Of a stretch of DNA of 64,000 nt, positions 18,832 to 26,758 are shown piece by piece. The notes beneath the pieces were generated by a model. It was not told the origin of the DNA, did no database searches, and worked only from the letters and a program-made list of their open reading frames with translations. Both the position numbers and the translations under genes were made by a program. Each line of letters starts with the position of its first letter. Position 1 is the first letter of the stretch. The stretch is from Marinomonas pollencensis (lineage in GTDB: Bacteria > Pseudomonadota > Gammaproteobacteria > Pseudomonadales > Marinomonadaceae), in the NCBI RefSeq assembly GCF_003387375.1, contig NZ_QUNG01000004.1, positions 248,001-312,000 of the forward strand. Reading direction: 5' to 3'.

Positions 18832-18864
18832 CACATGGAGTACCCTTGGCAATATCGCCATGTG
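18832..18864 (-). promoter_or_regulatory. Putative expression-platform hairpin after the guanidine-I aptamer
   Basis: Stem CACATGG / CCATGTG with an inner GGC / GCC pair lies between aptamer and binding-protein gene, about 13 bases before the Shine-Dalgarno. Its loop contains CCAAGG, complementary to CCTTGG inside the aptamer. No T-run follows, so control could be translational or through Rho rather than a classic terminator. The switching mechanism is inferred. Confidence 0.4.
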
Positions 18865-18865
18865 G

Positions 18866-18970
18866 TCTCCCGGGCTTTTATCCCTCCGTGTAACCTTGAA
18901 ACATCCAAGGTCGAAAGCTCTCGGACCAGTCATTTCGATATAATCGAAACCGGAACCCTAGCTCTCTATT
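18866..18970 (-). ncRNA. Guanidine-I riboswitch (ykkC/yxkD class)
   Basis: The minus strand carries the three most conserved ykkC segments in order: GCTAGGGTTCCGG (18963-18951), GACTGGTCCGAGAGC (18931-18917), and ACACGGAGGGATAAAAGC followed by CCGGGAGA (18891-18866). Between them are helix-forming arms (TTTCGAT / ATCGAAA and ACCTTG / CAAGGT). This class binds guanidinium and turns on guanidine-handling genes. Its position 55 bases before the binding-protein gene makes it the leader of the whole operon. Confidence 0.95.
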
Positions 18971-19022
18971 TTAGCAAATTGTGATGCTCGACTTCCCAAG
19001 GGTACGAACATACCCCAGAAAA

Positions 19023-19038
19023 AGCACACATTGTGCCA
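19023..19038 (-). promoter_or_regulatory. Sigma-54 (-24/-12) promoter of the guanidine operon
   Basis: Minus strand TGGCACAATGTGTGCT matches the consensus TGGCAC-N5-TTGC(A/T) in all but one conserved base, with the exact 10-base GG to GC spacing. Transcription would start near 19012, about 40 bases before the riboswitch. Sigma-54 control fits a nitrogen-scavenging operon. Confidence 0.65.
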
Positions 19039-19152
19039 AAAACAATAAGCCTTTGTTTTTAAAATACTTATTTTAAATATTTGGCCAGAACATTAATCAA
19101 AGCAAAAAACACCATCTATAATCCGCACCAAATAAAACCATCTGGTTTCTTG

Positions 19153-19173
19153 TTTGGCATAGATATAGTGCAA
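19153..19173 (-). promoter_or_regulatory. Possible NtrC-type enhancer site
   Basis: Minus strand TTGCACTATATCTATGCCAA is an imperfect dyad resembling NtrC sites (TGCACTATA half clear, other half weaker). Its centre is about 150 bases upstream of the predicted start, a normal distance for a sigma-54 activator. Confidence 0.35.
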
Positions 19174-19356
19174 TCACAAAACGCAAATTGGCTGCCAAAC
19201 TATGTTATTGCATTATCTATTCGACTGCCTCAACCCCCCAGACAGAAAATACAAAGAAGCCTCTTCCTTCTGCTGCTTTCAATTGAATATAAAAAGCTAG
19301 TGCAAAGGCAAGAAGCTCCTTTATAGCGTTCGCAACCTACAAAACAGGCTCTCTAA

Positions 19357-20538
19357 TTATGCGTAGTTGCGTGCAAATTCGCGCATGAAGTCAGCCAGTT
19401 TTTTGGCTTCGTCTACTGTCACGCCGTTGTACAAACTGGCTCTTAGGTAGTCACCCACACCGAACGGCGTTAAGGTACGCAACCCAACCATACCTTTTTC
19501 CCAACTGGCGATCAGAAAAGCATTGGTTGCTTCTTCATCACCACCTTTAATATTGAAAGGGACATTCATTCGGCTGCGCAATGCTTTATCTGGAACCGGT
19601 GTGCCATAAAAGCCATTCGAACTGTCTATCACATCGTAAATCGCCGCCGCTTTGGCGATGGAGCGTAGCTCTATTTCATACACACCACCTTGAGCTTCGA
19701 TCCAATCCATAACAAAACCCACCACCTCGATATTAAAGGTTGCGGGGGTATTCCATAGGTTTCCAGCGTCACAATTGGTGGTGTAGTTAAATACGCCTGG
19801 GCACAAAGGAGAGGCTTTCCCATCGCCTAATAAGTCTTTACGAACAACCACCATAGTGACCCCTGGATGCCCAATATTCTTAGACGCACAGGCAAACAAC
19901 ACACCAACACCACTACCGTGCCAATCAATCGGCTTAGTAGAAAAATCAGAGCTCGCGTCGACGACCAAGGGGATATGTTTCAGGGATTCTGGAAGTTTCG
20001 GTAACTTATGTAACTCGATGCCATTAACGGTCTCGTTGGAGCAAAGATAAACATACTTACTATTAGGATGTATGTTTTCCTCTGTTAATTCAGGAAAGCT
20101 GGTAAAAGCACCTGTTGTTGGATCACGCCCATCAATTGTGTGCACTTGGCAATACCTTTTCGCCTCTTCAACACCCCTTGTTGACCAAGTACCATTGACC
20201 ACATAAGAAGCCACATCTGATGAATTATGACAAAGGTTCAATGGCAGTGCTGCAAACTGCCCATGCCCCCCCGCATGGGTAAAAAGCACTTCATAATCAT
20301 CCGGTATTTCCATTACCTCTCTGGCTTTCATAACCGTATGATCGAGTATTTTTAAAAACTCTGGTGCACGGTGTGACAACGCCAATGAGGTGAATCCAGG
20401 CTGGGTAAAACAGGCTGCTATTTTGTCTTCCACTGCTTTTGGAAGAGAGGTTGGCCCGGGGCTAAAATTGATAATTTCATCCGCTGGTGCGGTAGAACTT
20501 AGTGAGCCGAGAAGGGCTGGATGGTTAGCATTAGTCAT
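19357..20538 (-). CDS. Phosphoserine aminotransferase-like class V PLP enzyme
   Basis: 393 residues. After a 20-residue extension the protein begins IINFSPGPTSLPKAVEDKI, like SerC. The PLP lysine is in CASKNIGHPGVTMVVV, where typical SerC has a QKNIGPAG sequence. VVDASSDFSTKP gives the PLP-binding Asp. SerC makes 3-phosphoserine from 3-phosphohydroxypyruvate and glutamate. The divergence (His for Pro-Ala after KNIG, the N-terminal extension, about 30 residues longer) suggests a paralog or a divergent subgroup, so substrate is uncertain. AAAGGTG precedes the ATG. It is leftward and separate from the riboswitch operon. Confidence 0.8.
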   Translation of the reverse strand: MTNANHPALLGSLSSTAPADEIINFSPGPTSLPKAVEDKIAACFTQPGFTSLALSHRAPEFLKILDHTVMKAREVMEIPDDYEVLFTHAGGHGQFAALPLNLCHNSSDVASYVVNGTWSTRGVEEAKRYCQVHTIDGRDPTTGAFTSFPELTEENIHPNSKYVYLCSNETVNGIELHKLPKLPESLKHIPLVVDASSDFSTKPIDWHGSGVGVLFACASKNIGHPGVTMVVVRKDLLGDGKASPLCPGVFNYTTNCDAGNLWNTPATFNIEVVGFVMDWIEAQGGVYEIELRSIAKAAAIYDVIDSSNGFYGTPVPDKALRSRMNVPFNIKGGDEEATNAFLIASWEKGMVGLRTLTPFGVGDYLRASLYNGVTVDEAKKLADFMREFARNYA

Positions 20539-20796
20539 GTCTTTTCACCTTTCATAAACAAGTCTGTATCAGCAAAGCGCTTAATGTCGGAAAACGACTT
20601 GATGAAGAAGCAACCGCGCTTTGCACCATTCTATTTATAAGGAGAATACGATGCGCTTTGGTGATTCCTTAGTACCAACGTCAGCTTTCGTTGGCACCAA
20701 GAAATTGCGATAAAAACGGCTAATAAAAGCTTACAGACAAATAACAAACGTAAGAGCAAAAGATTAAGACGCCCCTACAAGACTAAACATTGCCTA

Positions 20797-21876
20797 TTAA
20801 AAGGTGGGGAGTTGGACGTTGAAGCCCTTAAGAGAGGAGTTTTCTAAATATCGGGAAAAGTAAGTCACAAAATCCTGATCAACCACTTCTTTCTTCAGCA
20901 AACTGGCATTACGTATGTATAAACGACCCTTTTTATGTATCGCTATAGCCTGATGAGTGATGTTCATATTCGTGCCAATCCATTGCTTCACTTGATAGTT
21001 TGGCCTCACCATACTAATCACACTACCATTGGGAATGCGCTTTAATAATGCCGTGTTGATCGTTGAATTCTCTAGATGTTGCTTAATAGCCAATTCCCGC
21101 AATGCCGTTTGTTTCGCTTTTTTACTCAGTTTTGGGTCATTCTCTAAGTGGTGCATCGCGCTGACTTGTTGTGCGTGTTTTTGCTCAGACACCGGCGACT
21201 TTTGAAATACCGCAGTGAGAGGGATATAAGGCGTCGTTACCCATTCTGGTGCATATTGAGTTCCCAGCTGCTGCAGCTCCAACAGCCTGTTTTTTTTCGC
21301 TTCCGAGGGTAACTCAAGACCTTGTAAACGGGTTATCCTCATATGCTGATACCAAGACTTTTTATCGATCAATGTCTTCGCAAATCGAGTCTGTGATGCG
21401 CCTATTTTTTGCGTCACGTCGCTTAACATCCAACGATTATTCGGCAGCCAGTCCGCACTTGGAAAATGATTACGAGAGGAAAAAGACACATAACCATCTT
21501 GATAACGAATTTTCTTCAGGTTAGGTAAAAAGTCATCAACCGATTGTGACATGGCCCCTGCCAGCACAGTTTCTACATACGTTGTGCAGTCAAAGACATC
21601 AAAGCGACTCAAAGGGTCTTGATCATAGCGTCCCTTTGCCCCTTCTCCGAGGTTTCCATCCACATAGGGAGCACCCAATAACACCTTACTAAGACGCTCG
21701 ATCCTTTCTTGTGTTGTCCTTCCTATGGTTTTATTTTCAGCTATAACTCGGTCAAACTCGACTTGGCGCTGCTGAGTAACCAGCTCATTTTGCGCACGAA
21801 CAGAAGACGCTACTGCGATGGCCACACAGCAAATAATGTAAACACCTGGCTTTTTCAATGCGACCTCATCTGTCAT
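20797..21876 (-). CDS. DUF1460 family exported protein (amidase-like, NlpC/P60-related fold)
   Basis: 359 residues with a signal peptide (VYIICCVAIAVASSVRA, cleavage before QNEL). The family core is visible: RIERLSKVLLGAPYVDG, LGEGAKGRYDQDPLSRFD and DCTTYVETVLA with the probable catalytic Cys, and later MNITHQAIAIHKKG with His. DUF1460 proteins are described as N-acetylmuramoyl-L-alanine amidase-like; activity on peptidoglycan is plausible but inferred. The frame also opens with TTG at 21879; ATG 21876, behind AAGGGGGG, was preferred. The gene is monocistronic. Confidence 0.82.
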   Translation of the reverse strand: MTDEVALKKPGVYIICCVAIAVASSVRAQNELVTQQRQVEFDRVIAENKTIGRTTQERIERLSKVLLGAPYVDGNLGEGAKGRYDQDPLSRFDVFDCTTYVETVLAGAMSQSVDDFLPNLKKIRYQDGYVSFSSRNHFPSADWLPNNRWMLSDVTQKIGASQTRFAKTLIDKKSWYQHMRITRLQGLELPSEAKKNRLLELQQLGTQYAPEWVTTPYIPLTAVFQKSPVSEQKHAQQVSAMHHLENDPKLSKKAKQTALRELAIKQHLENSTINTALLKRIPNGSVISMVRPNYQVKQWIGTNMNITHQAIAIHKKGRLYIRNASLLKKEVVDQDFVTYFSRYLENSSLKGFNVQLPTF

Positions 21877-22031
21877 CAATCCCCCCTTAAGCCTATCGCA
21901 AAATAGCCGCGATGAAAGAGGCTTTACATTTATTTGGCAGTCCTCTGCACTTGGCTATTACATTCGCACTTTACAAGATAAATAGGCCGATCCTAGATCA
22001 GCCTATTTCTATTCGATGTATTGCTCGCGAA

Positions 22032-22859
22032 TTACTGCTTTGGTTGCCAAGGGTCTAAATGCGCCTTGCGCATTTTATCTTTCTCAGCCGCCGATGCCCC
22101 CCAATTACCATCGTAAACCTTACCCTCCCAATCACCATAAGTTGGGTTGGGTAAGATGATAAATTGAGTGCCAAAAAGTGCTTTATTCTTCTCCACTGCC
22201 GCATAGCTTTGCGCTAAGCTTTTGGTGTTAAAGTCTTTGGAAAAGTCATGTAGGTTATCCCCCATAAGCAAGGCGATATCATACTTCTCTGCCACTTTCA
22301 TGCGACGAGGCTCTTTATCACTGGTCGTTGTTCTTAACATCAAGTGTTCATCGTCCACCTGAGGAAAACCCAATGCCTTTAAGTTTTCACGCGTACCTTC
22401 TAAGCCGCTCACTTTGCGGTTAGTTAGATAGAAGATTTCGCCTCCTTGCTGAGCCACATAGCTCAAAAAGTCTACCGCACCTGGCAATGCTTTTGCTTCG
22501 GCTGCGTTCATCCATTCACCCCATGTTTTACCAGAGTAACCTTCATTTCTTCCAACTAACCAAGCCTCGTACGCGCTGTTGTCGATAATGGTTTCATCCG
22601 CATCAACCACAATGGCGATTTTCTTAGTGCCGCTATGTGCATTGGCATAGCTATCAAAGCGCATTTTGGCAAGATTAAATGCTTGATAAGACAAGGCTTT
22701 AAATTCAGCCGATGCCTGCATCCATAAGTTGGCCATCACCAACTGCTCGTTTAAATCTTTTGTGGTATAGGAAGAATCCTCAGCCCAAGCTGGAAGCGAA
22801 ATACTGCCAGCCACTAAGGCGGTTGAGACAACTAAAGTACGCAATGTCGCAGAAACCAT
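22032..22859 (-). CDS. Class C acid phosphatase / 5'-nucleotidase, e(P4) family
   Basis: 275 residues with a signal peptide (TLVVSTALVAGSISLPAWA, cut before EDSSY). It lacks the lipobox cysteine of Haemophilus e(P4), so it should be a soluble periplasmic enzyme. DDDD-phosphatase motifs: IVVDADETIIDNSAYE (nucleophile Asp), FYLTNRKVSG, and LLMGDNLHDFS. These enzymes dephosphorylate nucleotides such as NMN to let nucleosides enter the cell. AGGAG precedes the ATG. The gene is alone with clear gaps on both sides. Confidence 0.88.
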   Translation of the reverse strand: MVSATLRTLVVSTALVAGSISLPAWAEDSSYTTKDLNEQLVMANLWMQASAEFKALSYQAFNLAKMRFDSYANAHSGTKKIAIVVDADETIIDNSAYEAWLVGRNEGYSGKTWGEWMNAAEAKALPGAVDFLSYVAQQGGEIFYLTNRKVSGLEGTRENLKALGFPQVDDEHLMLRTTTSDKEPRRMKVAEKYDIALLMGDNLHDFSKDFNTKSLAQSYAAVEKNKALFGTQFIILPNPTYGDWEGKVYDGNWGASAAEKDKMRKAHLDPWQPKQ

Positions 22860-23054
22860 TTCAAAACTCCTTTATATGAATTAGCAAAAACAAGGACTTA
22901 CAAGCCATCAACACGATCAGGCCGAACCTTCTACAAATACAAAATTTTAACCAAGAGGTCAAAATACTTTACAACCAAAATGGATTCAGGCCAGATTTAC
23001 GCCATCGGTTAGATGACTCACTTATGTGTATCATTAGGCCTTGAGAGTCACATT

Positions 23055-23411
23055 TTAATGTAACGAAAGCCGTTTAAAACGCTGATTCCAATTACCTTGC
23101 TGGCACCTTTCGCAGGCTTCTTCAGTGTCAAAGCTCACATAAGGTCGACTATTTTTAATTCCTACATTGGCCAACTTAAATTGCTCATCAATGGCTTGAT
23201 AAAAGCGCGCATCTTGCCCCTCTGCCAGCGCTTTTTCGAGGTTTTCATCGCGTTCAAAAACACAGACAATTTTAACCGACTGAGGAAATCGATTAAAATC
23301 CACCAAATGTGTCAGCCACACAAACCCTGCCACCTCGCCTAGCATCTGATCACAAACTTTGGTCAAGGCTTCTCTAAGTGCGTTTTCACGCTTTTTATCT
23401 GTCTTTTTCAT
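23055..23411 (-). CDS. Conserved hypothetical protein, 118 aa
   Basis: Soluble protein starting MKKTDKKRENALREALTKVC. Recognisable family stretches are FVWLTHLVDFNRFPQS and SFDTEEACERCQQGNW. Similar gammaproteobacterial proteins are known to me only as uncharacterised, sometimes mislabelled Fis-like regulators. There is no helix-turn-helix I can point to. A good GGAAGGG Shine-Dalgarno supports the start. Function unknown. Confidence 0.72.
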   Translation of the reverse strand: MKKTDKKRENALREALTKVCDQMLGEVAGFVWLTHLVDFNRFPQSVKIVCVFERDENLEKALAEGQDARFYQAIDEQFKLANVGIKNSRPYVSFDTEEACERCQQGNWNQRFKRLSLH

Positions 23412-23658
23412 ATCCCTTCCAATATCTCACTCGCTAATTTAAAAAAGGGATTTAAATCAACAAATTGTACTGTTTATTCCACGTCATTCTATGATCAATA
23501 GATCAACAACACCATCCGCAGGGGCAGCTAAAAATCGTAAACAGCAGAGGAAAATGACGCCCTATTCGTCGATTCAGACCAGATTTTTCTCTTAAAATGG
23601 CTTATTATTGCAGCCCCGGCTCACCATAGCCTCACTCATTCAAGACCCAATTTTCTCT

Positions 23659-25266
23659 ATGATTAGACTTTCGAATATCCAGCTACCTTTGGATCATAAT
23701 GACACCGCTTTAGAACACGCTATTTTGTCCACTTTGGGCATCAAAGCAGAACAACTTGTTCGCTTTTCTATTTTCCGCCGCGGCTATGACGCCAGAAAGA
23801 AAGCCTCTATTCTTTTGATCTACACGCTAGATGTTGAAACCTTGAACGAACAAGCATTATTAGACCAATTTGCAGACCACCAGCAAATCAAAGCCACGCC
23901 TGATCTAGAATACCATCCTGTTGCGCAAGCCCCTGCCACCCTCACAGAGCGCCCTATTGTGATTGGCTTTGGTCCTTGTGGCTTATTAACAGGGTTAGTA
24001 CTCGCGCAAATGGGCTACAAACCTATTATTCTAGAGCGCGGCAAAGAAGTTCGTGAACGTACCAAGGACACATTTGGTTTTTGGCGTAAGAAAGTACTCA
24101 ACACAGAATCTAACGTGCAATTTGGCGAAGGTGGCGCTGGGACTTTTTCCGATGGCAAGCTCTACAGCCAAGTAAAAGACCCTAAGCAGTACAGCCGTAA
24201 AGTACTCAATGAGTTTGTTGCGGCCGGCGCACCAGATGAAATCCTGTACGTCAGCAAGCCACACATTGGTACTTTTAAACTGGTTGCCATGGTCGAAAAA
24301 ATGCGCGCCCAAATTATTGAACTAGGCGGTGAAATTCGTTTTAGTTCTCGAGTCGATGATATCCATATTGAAGACAACCAGATCACTGGCGTCACACTGT
24401 CTGATGGGGAACGCGTCAACTCCAAACACATTGCCTTAGCCATTGGTCACAGTGCTCGCGACACCTTTGAAATGCTGCATGAAAAAGGCGTGTATATTGA
24501 AGCCAAACCTTTCTCTGTTGGTTTTCGGATCGAGCACGAACAAAGCGCCATTGATAAAGCGCGTTTTGGGCCAAATGCGGGCAACGAGATTCTGGGAGCC
24601 GCTGATTATAAGTTGGTGCATCATTGTAAGAATGGCCGTTCTGTTTATAGTTTTTGTATGTGCCCAGGTGGCACAGTGGTTGCTGCAACATCAGAAGAAA
24701 ATCGTGTTGTTACCAATGGTATGAGCCAATACTCACGCAATGAACGCAACGCAAACAGCGCCGTTGTTGTCGGTATTGACCCATCTGATTACCCAGGCGG
24801 GCCTCTGGCAGGGATTGAATTTCAACGTAAACTAGAAAGCCATGCCTTTGTCATGGGGGGCAGCAACTATGATGCCCCAGCGCAAACTGTCGGTGGTTTT
24901 TTGAAAAATGAAACTCCTGCTGAGCTGGGCAGTGTTATCCCTTCATTCAAACCTGGCATTAAGTTAACCAATTTGGCCGACGCATTACCTGATTTCTGTA
25001 TTGAAGCGATTCGTGAGGCGATTCCTGCGTTTAACAAAAAAATCAAAGGGTTTGCTTTTGAAGATGCCTTACTAACAGGTGTCGAAACACGCACTTCAGC
25101 GCCCATCAACATTAAGCGCGATGATAGCTTCCAGAGCATCAACACCAAAGGTCTATACCCAGCAGGTGAAGGCGCTGGATATGCTGGGGGCATAATGTCT
25201 GCGGCCATTGACGGCATCAAAATCGCCGAAGCCATGGCACTGAGCATCAATCACAACGCTAAATAA
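23659..25266 (+). CDS. FAD-dependent oxidoreductase (FAD-dependent protein, COG2509-like)
   Basis: 535 residues from ATG 23659 (MIRLSNIQLPLDHNDTALEH). An N-terminal domain with the FSIFRRGYDARKK segment is followed by a Rossmann FAD-binding motif (PIVIGFGPCGLLTGLVLAQMG) and the family motif VQFGEGGAGTFSDGKLYSQV. The C-terminal PAGEGAGYAGGIMSAAIDG closes the FAD site. Members of this family are widespread but their substrate is not known. An upstream TTG at 23608 keeps the frame open but adds a sequence unlike the family. No strong Shine-Dalgarno is seen for either start. It ends in a bidirectional terminator. Confidence 0.85.
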   Translation: MIRLSNIQLPLDHNDTALEHAILSTLGIKAEQLVRFSIFRRGYDARKKASILLIYTLDVETLNEQALLDQFADHQQIKATPDLEYHPVAQAPATLTERPIVIGFGPCGLLTGLVLAQMGYKPIILERGKEVRERTKDTFGFWRKKVLNTESNVQFGEGGAGTFSDGKLYSQVKDPKQYSRKVLNEFVAAGAPDEILYVSKPHIGTFKLVAMVEKMRAQIIELGGEIRFSSRVDDIHIEDNQITGVTLSDGERVNSKHIALAIGHSARDTFEMLHEKGVYIEAKPFSVGFRIEHEQSAIDKARFGPNAGNEILGAADYKLVHHCKNGRSVYSFCMCPGGTVVAATSEENRVVTNGMSQYSRNERNANSAVVVGIDPSDYPGGPLAGIEFQRKLESHAFVMGGSNYDAPAQTVGGFLKNETPAELGSVIPSFKPGIKLTNLADALPDFCIEAIREAIPAFNKKIKGFAFEDALLTGVETRTSAPINIKRDDSFQSINTKGLYPAGEGAGYAGGIMSAAIDGIKIAEAMALSINHNAK

Positions 25267-25305
25267 CCCAGTTTCTTTCTAGCTAACGCAGACTAGAAAA
25301 AAGGT

Positions 25306-25339
25306 AAAAAAAAGCGCGCTAATCATAGCGCGCTTTTTT
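25306..25339. terminator. Bidirectional Rho-independent terminator
   Basis: Stem AAAAAAGCGCGCT / AGCGCGCTTTTTT with a 6-base loop and T-runs on both strands. It serves the convergent FAD-protein gene and SPOR-protein gene. Confidence 0.9.
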
Positions 25340-25366
25340 ATAAGCAAGGATAGAAGCAAAACACGC

Positions 25367-26032
25367 TTACAATGGCTGCCCATCGTAACGGCTAATCAAG
25401 CAATCCTGACCTTTTTGCTTGAGCATATTACAAAAGTCAACGCTATAAGCTCGATCTAAGAAAGGACCTACTTTTAGCTGATACATAGTACGACCATTAA
25501 CGGATTTCTCATTAACGTGCGGTACTAAATTAACATAAGTATCCGGAGAGGCACTGCGTAATACTTGCCAACCACGTGCCGCTTCACCCTGACTCGCGTA
25601 GGCAGCAAGCTGAACCCCATAACGCACATCTTGAGACTGCTGAGTAGATTGAACGGCTACTGGCGTCGCGACGTTTTGTTGTGTGTTGTTGTAGTTTGGC
25701 TTCACCGGTGCAGGTGCTGCTGTTACCGCAGGGGCAACATTCGCCACAGGCATCGGCATACCATCTGTACTGGCATTAGCCGCGTCAGCAGTATTCATCG
25801 CTGGGTTGTTGGCAGTGCCACCGGTTTGCGATTTTTTAAGTTCCGCCACTTCCGCCTCTAATTGATCAACACGATCGAGCTTAGCTTGCATATCTTGTAG
25901 CTCTGTATCATGTGTTTTCACTTTATCTTGAAGGTCTTGATAGGTCATAAAAGTATTTTTACCTTCAAACACAGAACAAGCACTGAGCGACAAAGCTACA
26001 GACACCAACAAGAGTTTTTTCATTATACCCAT
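25367..26032 (-). CDS. SPOR-domain lipoprotein with coiled coil
   Basis: 221 residues. Signal peptide with lipobox LSAC (MKKLLLVSVALSLSAC), so it is an envelope lipoprotein. Residues 30-70 form a coiled coil with heptads (QDLQDKVKTHDTELQDMQ), followed by an Ala/Pro-rich linker and a C-terminal SPOR-like domain (YGVQLAAYASQGEAARGW to YQLKVGPFLDRAYSVDF). SPOR domains bind denuded septal glycan strands, which points to a cell-division or envelope role. GGAGG is 9 bases before the ATG. Confidence 0.8.
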   Translation of the reverse strand: MGIMKKLLLVSVALSLSACSVFEGKNTFMTYQDLQDKVKTHDTELQDMQAKLDRVDQLEAEVAELKKSQTGGTANNPAMNTADAANASTDGMPMPVANVAPAVTAAPAPVKPNYNNTQQNVATPVAVQSTQQSQDVRYGVQLAAYASQGEAARGWQVLRSASPDTYVNLVPHVNEKSVNGRTMYQLKVGPFLDRAYSVDFCNMLKQKGQDCLISRYDGQPL

Positions 26033-26072
26033 TTATCCAATCCTCCGTGTACAGCAATAAAATAGAGCTCAG

Positions 26073-26504
26073 CTAACCGTTAAGTAACCAGCTTTGTCCC
26101 CATAACAGTAATGCATATCTTGACGCCTTACCGACAAAAACGAAAGGTAAAAAATACCTTATTGGTGAATGAAATACACCTGCAATCAAAGAAATAGCAT
26201 CACCAATTACCGGCAACCATGTGAAAAACAGAGTCCACAAACCATATCGATTAAAAAAAACTTCTGCAGTTGCGCGGTGTTTGGCTTTCACAGGAAACCA
26301 TTTCCGGTGTTCATAAGCGACCAAATAACGCCCTAGATACCAATTTACTAACGCCCCTAATGTATTACCGACGCTGGCCCACAGCCATAGCCAAAACACC
26401 GCTAAACTGGTGTCACTGGCATAATAAAGCAAGACCCCTTCAGAGCCTAACGGCAGTATCGTAGCGGATAAAAACGAAACAGCAAAAACGACAAGATAAC
26501 TCAA
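26073..26504 (-). CDS. yqaA: YqaA-family inner membrane protein
   Basis: 143 residues, strongly hydrophobic with about four membrane segments. Family marks are FLSATILPLGSEGVLL near the start and GNTLGALVNWYLGRYL. The latter resembles the DedA/VTT membrane proteins, to which YqaA is related. Its function is unknown. The only start giving the family N-terminus is TTG (MSYLVVFAVSFLSATILP), because an in-frame stop lies 15 bases upstream and no Met occurs among the first residues. Confidence 0.83.
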   Translation of the reverse strand: MSYLVVFAVSFLSATILPLGSEGVLLYYASDTSLAVFWLWLWASVGNTLGALVNWYLGRYLVAYEHRKWFPVKAKHRATAEVFFNRYGLWTLFFTWLPVIGDAISLIAGVFHSPIRYFLPFVFVGKASRYALLLWGQSWLLNG

Positions 26505-26677
26505 ATAAAAACTCGGCCTCTACTCACCCAGTGTGAGAATCAAAGTTTACCTTGTTTCAGCGCAAAAAAGGCCTCTGTTTCACTCTTTATAAAATAAAAA
26601 AGCCAATAACTGATTGCTTTTTGGGCATTTTAAAAATGCAAAAAACATCCAACCGAACCACACAGATTTCGTTTAGC

Positions 26678-26691
26678 TTGATCTAGATCAA
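26678..26691 (+). promoter_or_regulatory. FNR/ANR box upstream of the chemoreceptor gene
   Basis: TTGATCTAGATCAA is a perfect match to the FNR consensus TTGAT-N4-ATCAA and a full palindrome. It is 67 bases before the chemoreceptor ATG, a position that fits activation under low oxygen. Confidence 0.75.
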
Positions 26692-26758
26692 GGTTTTTGG
26701 TTCGAGTTCTTGTCATCTCACCCGTAGAATAAGGACAACATATTCTAGGGAAAAGCCT

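Larger units (their letters stand above)
18971..19356. other. Upstream control region of the guanidine operon
   Basis: About 385 bases between the riboswitch and the SerC-like gene. It holds the sigma-54 type element at 19023-19038 and a possible NtrC site at 19153-19173. A further 11-base palindrome TTGGCTGCCAA lies at 19188-19198. No convincing gene was seen; an 81-codon TTG-initiated frame here looks fortuitous. Confidence 0.55.

Noticed and set aside
19081..19326. 81-codon rightward ORF upstream of the guanidine operon
   Set aside because: TTG start, no ribosome site, no recognisable domain; it covers the predicted regulatory region.
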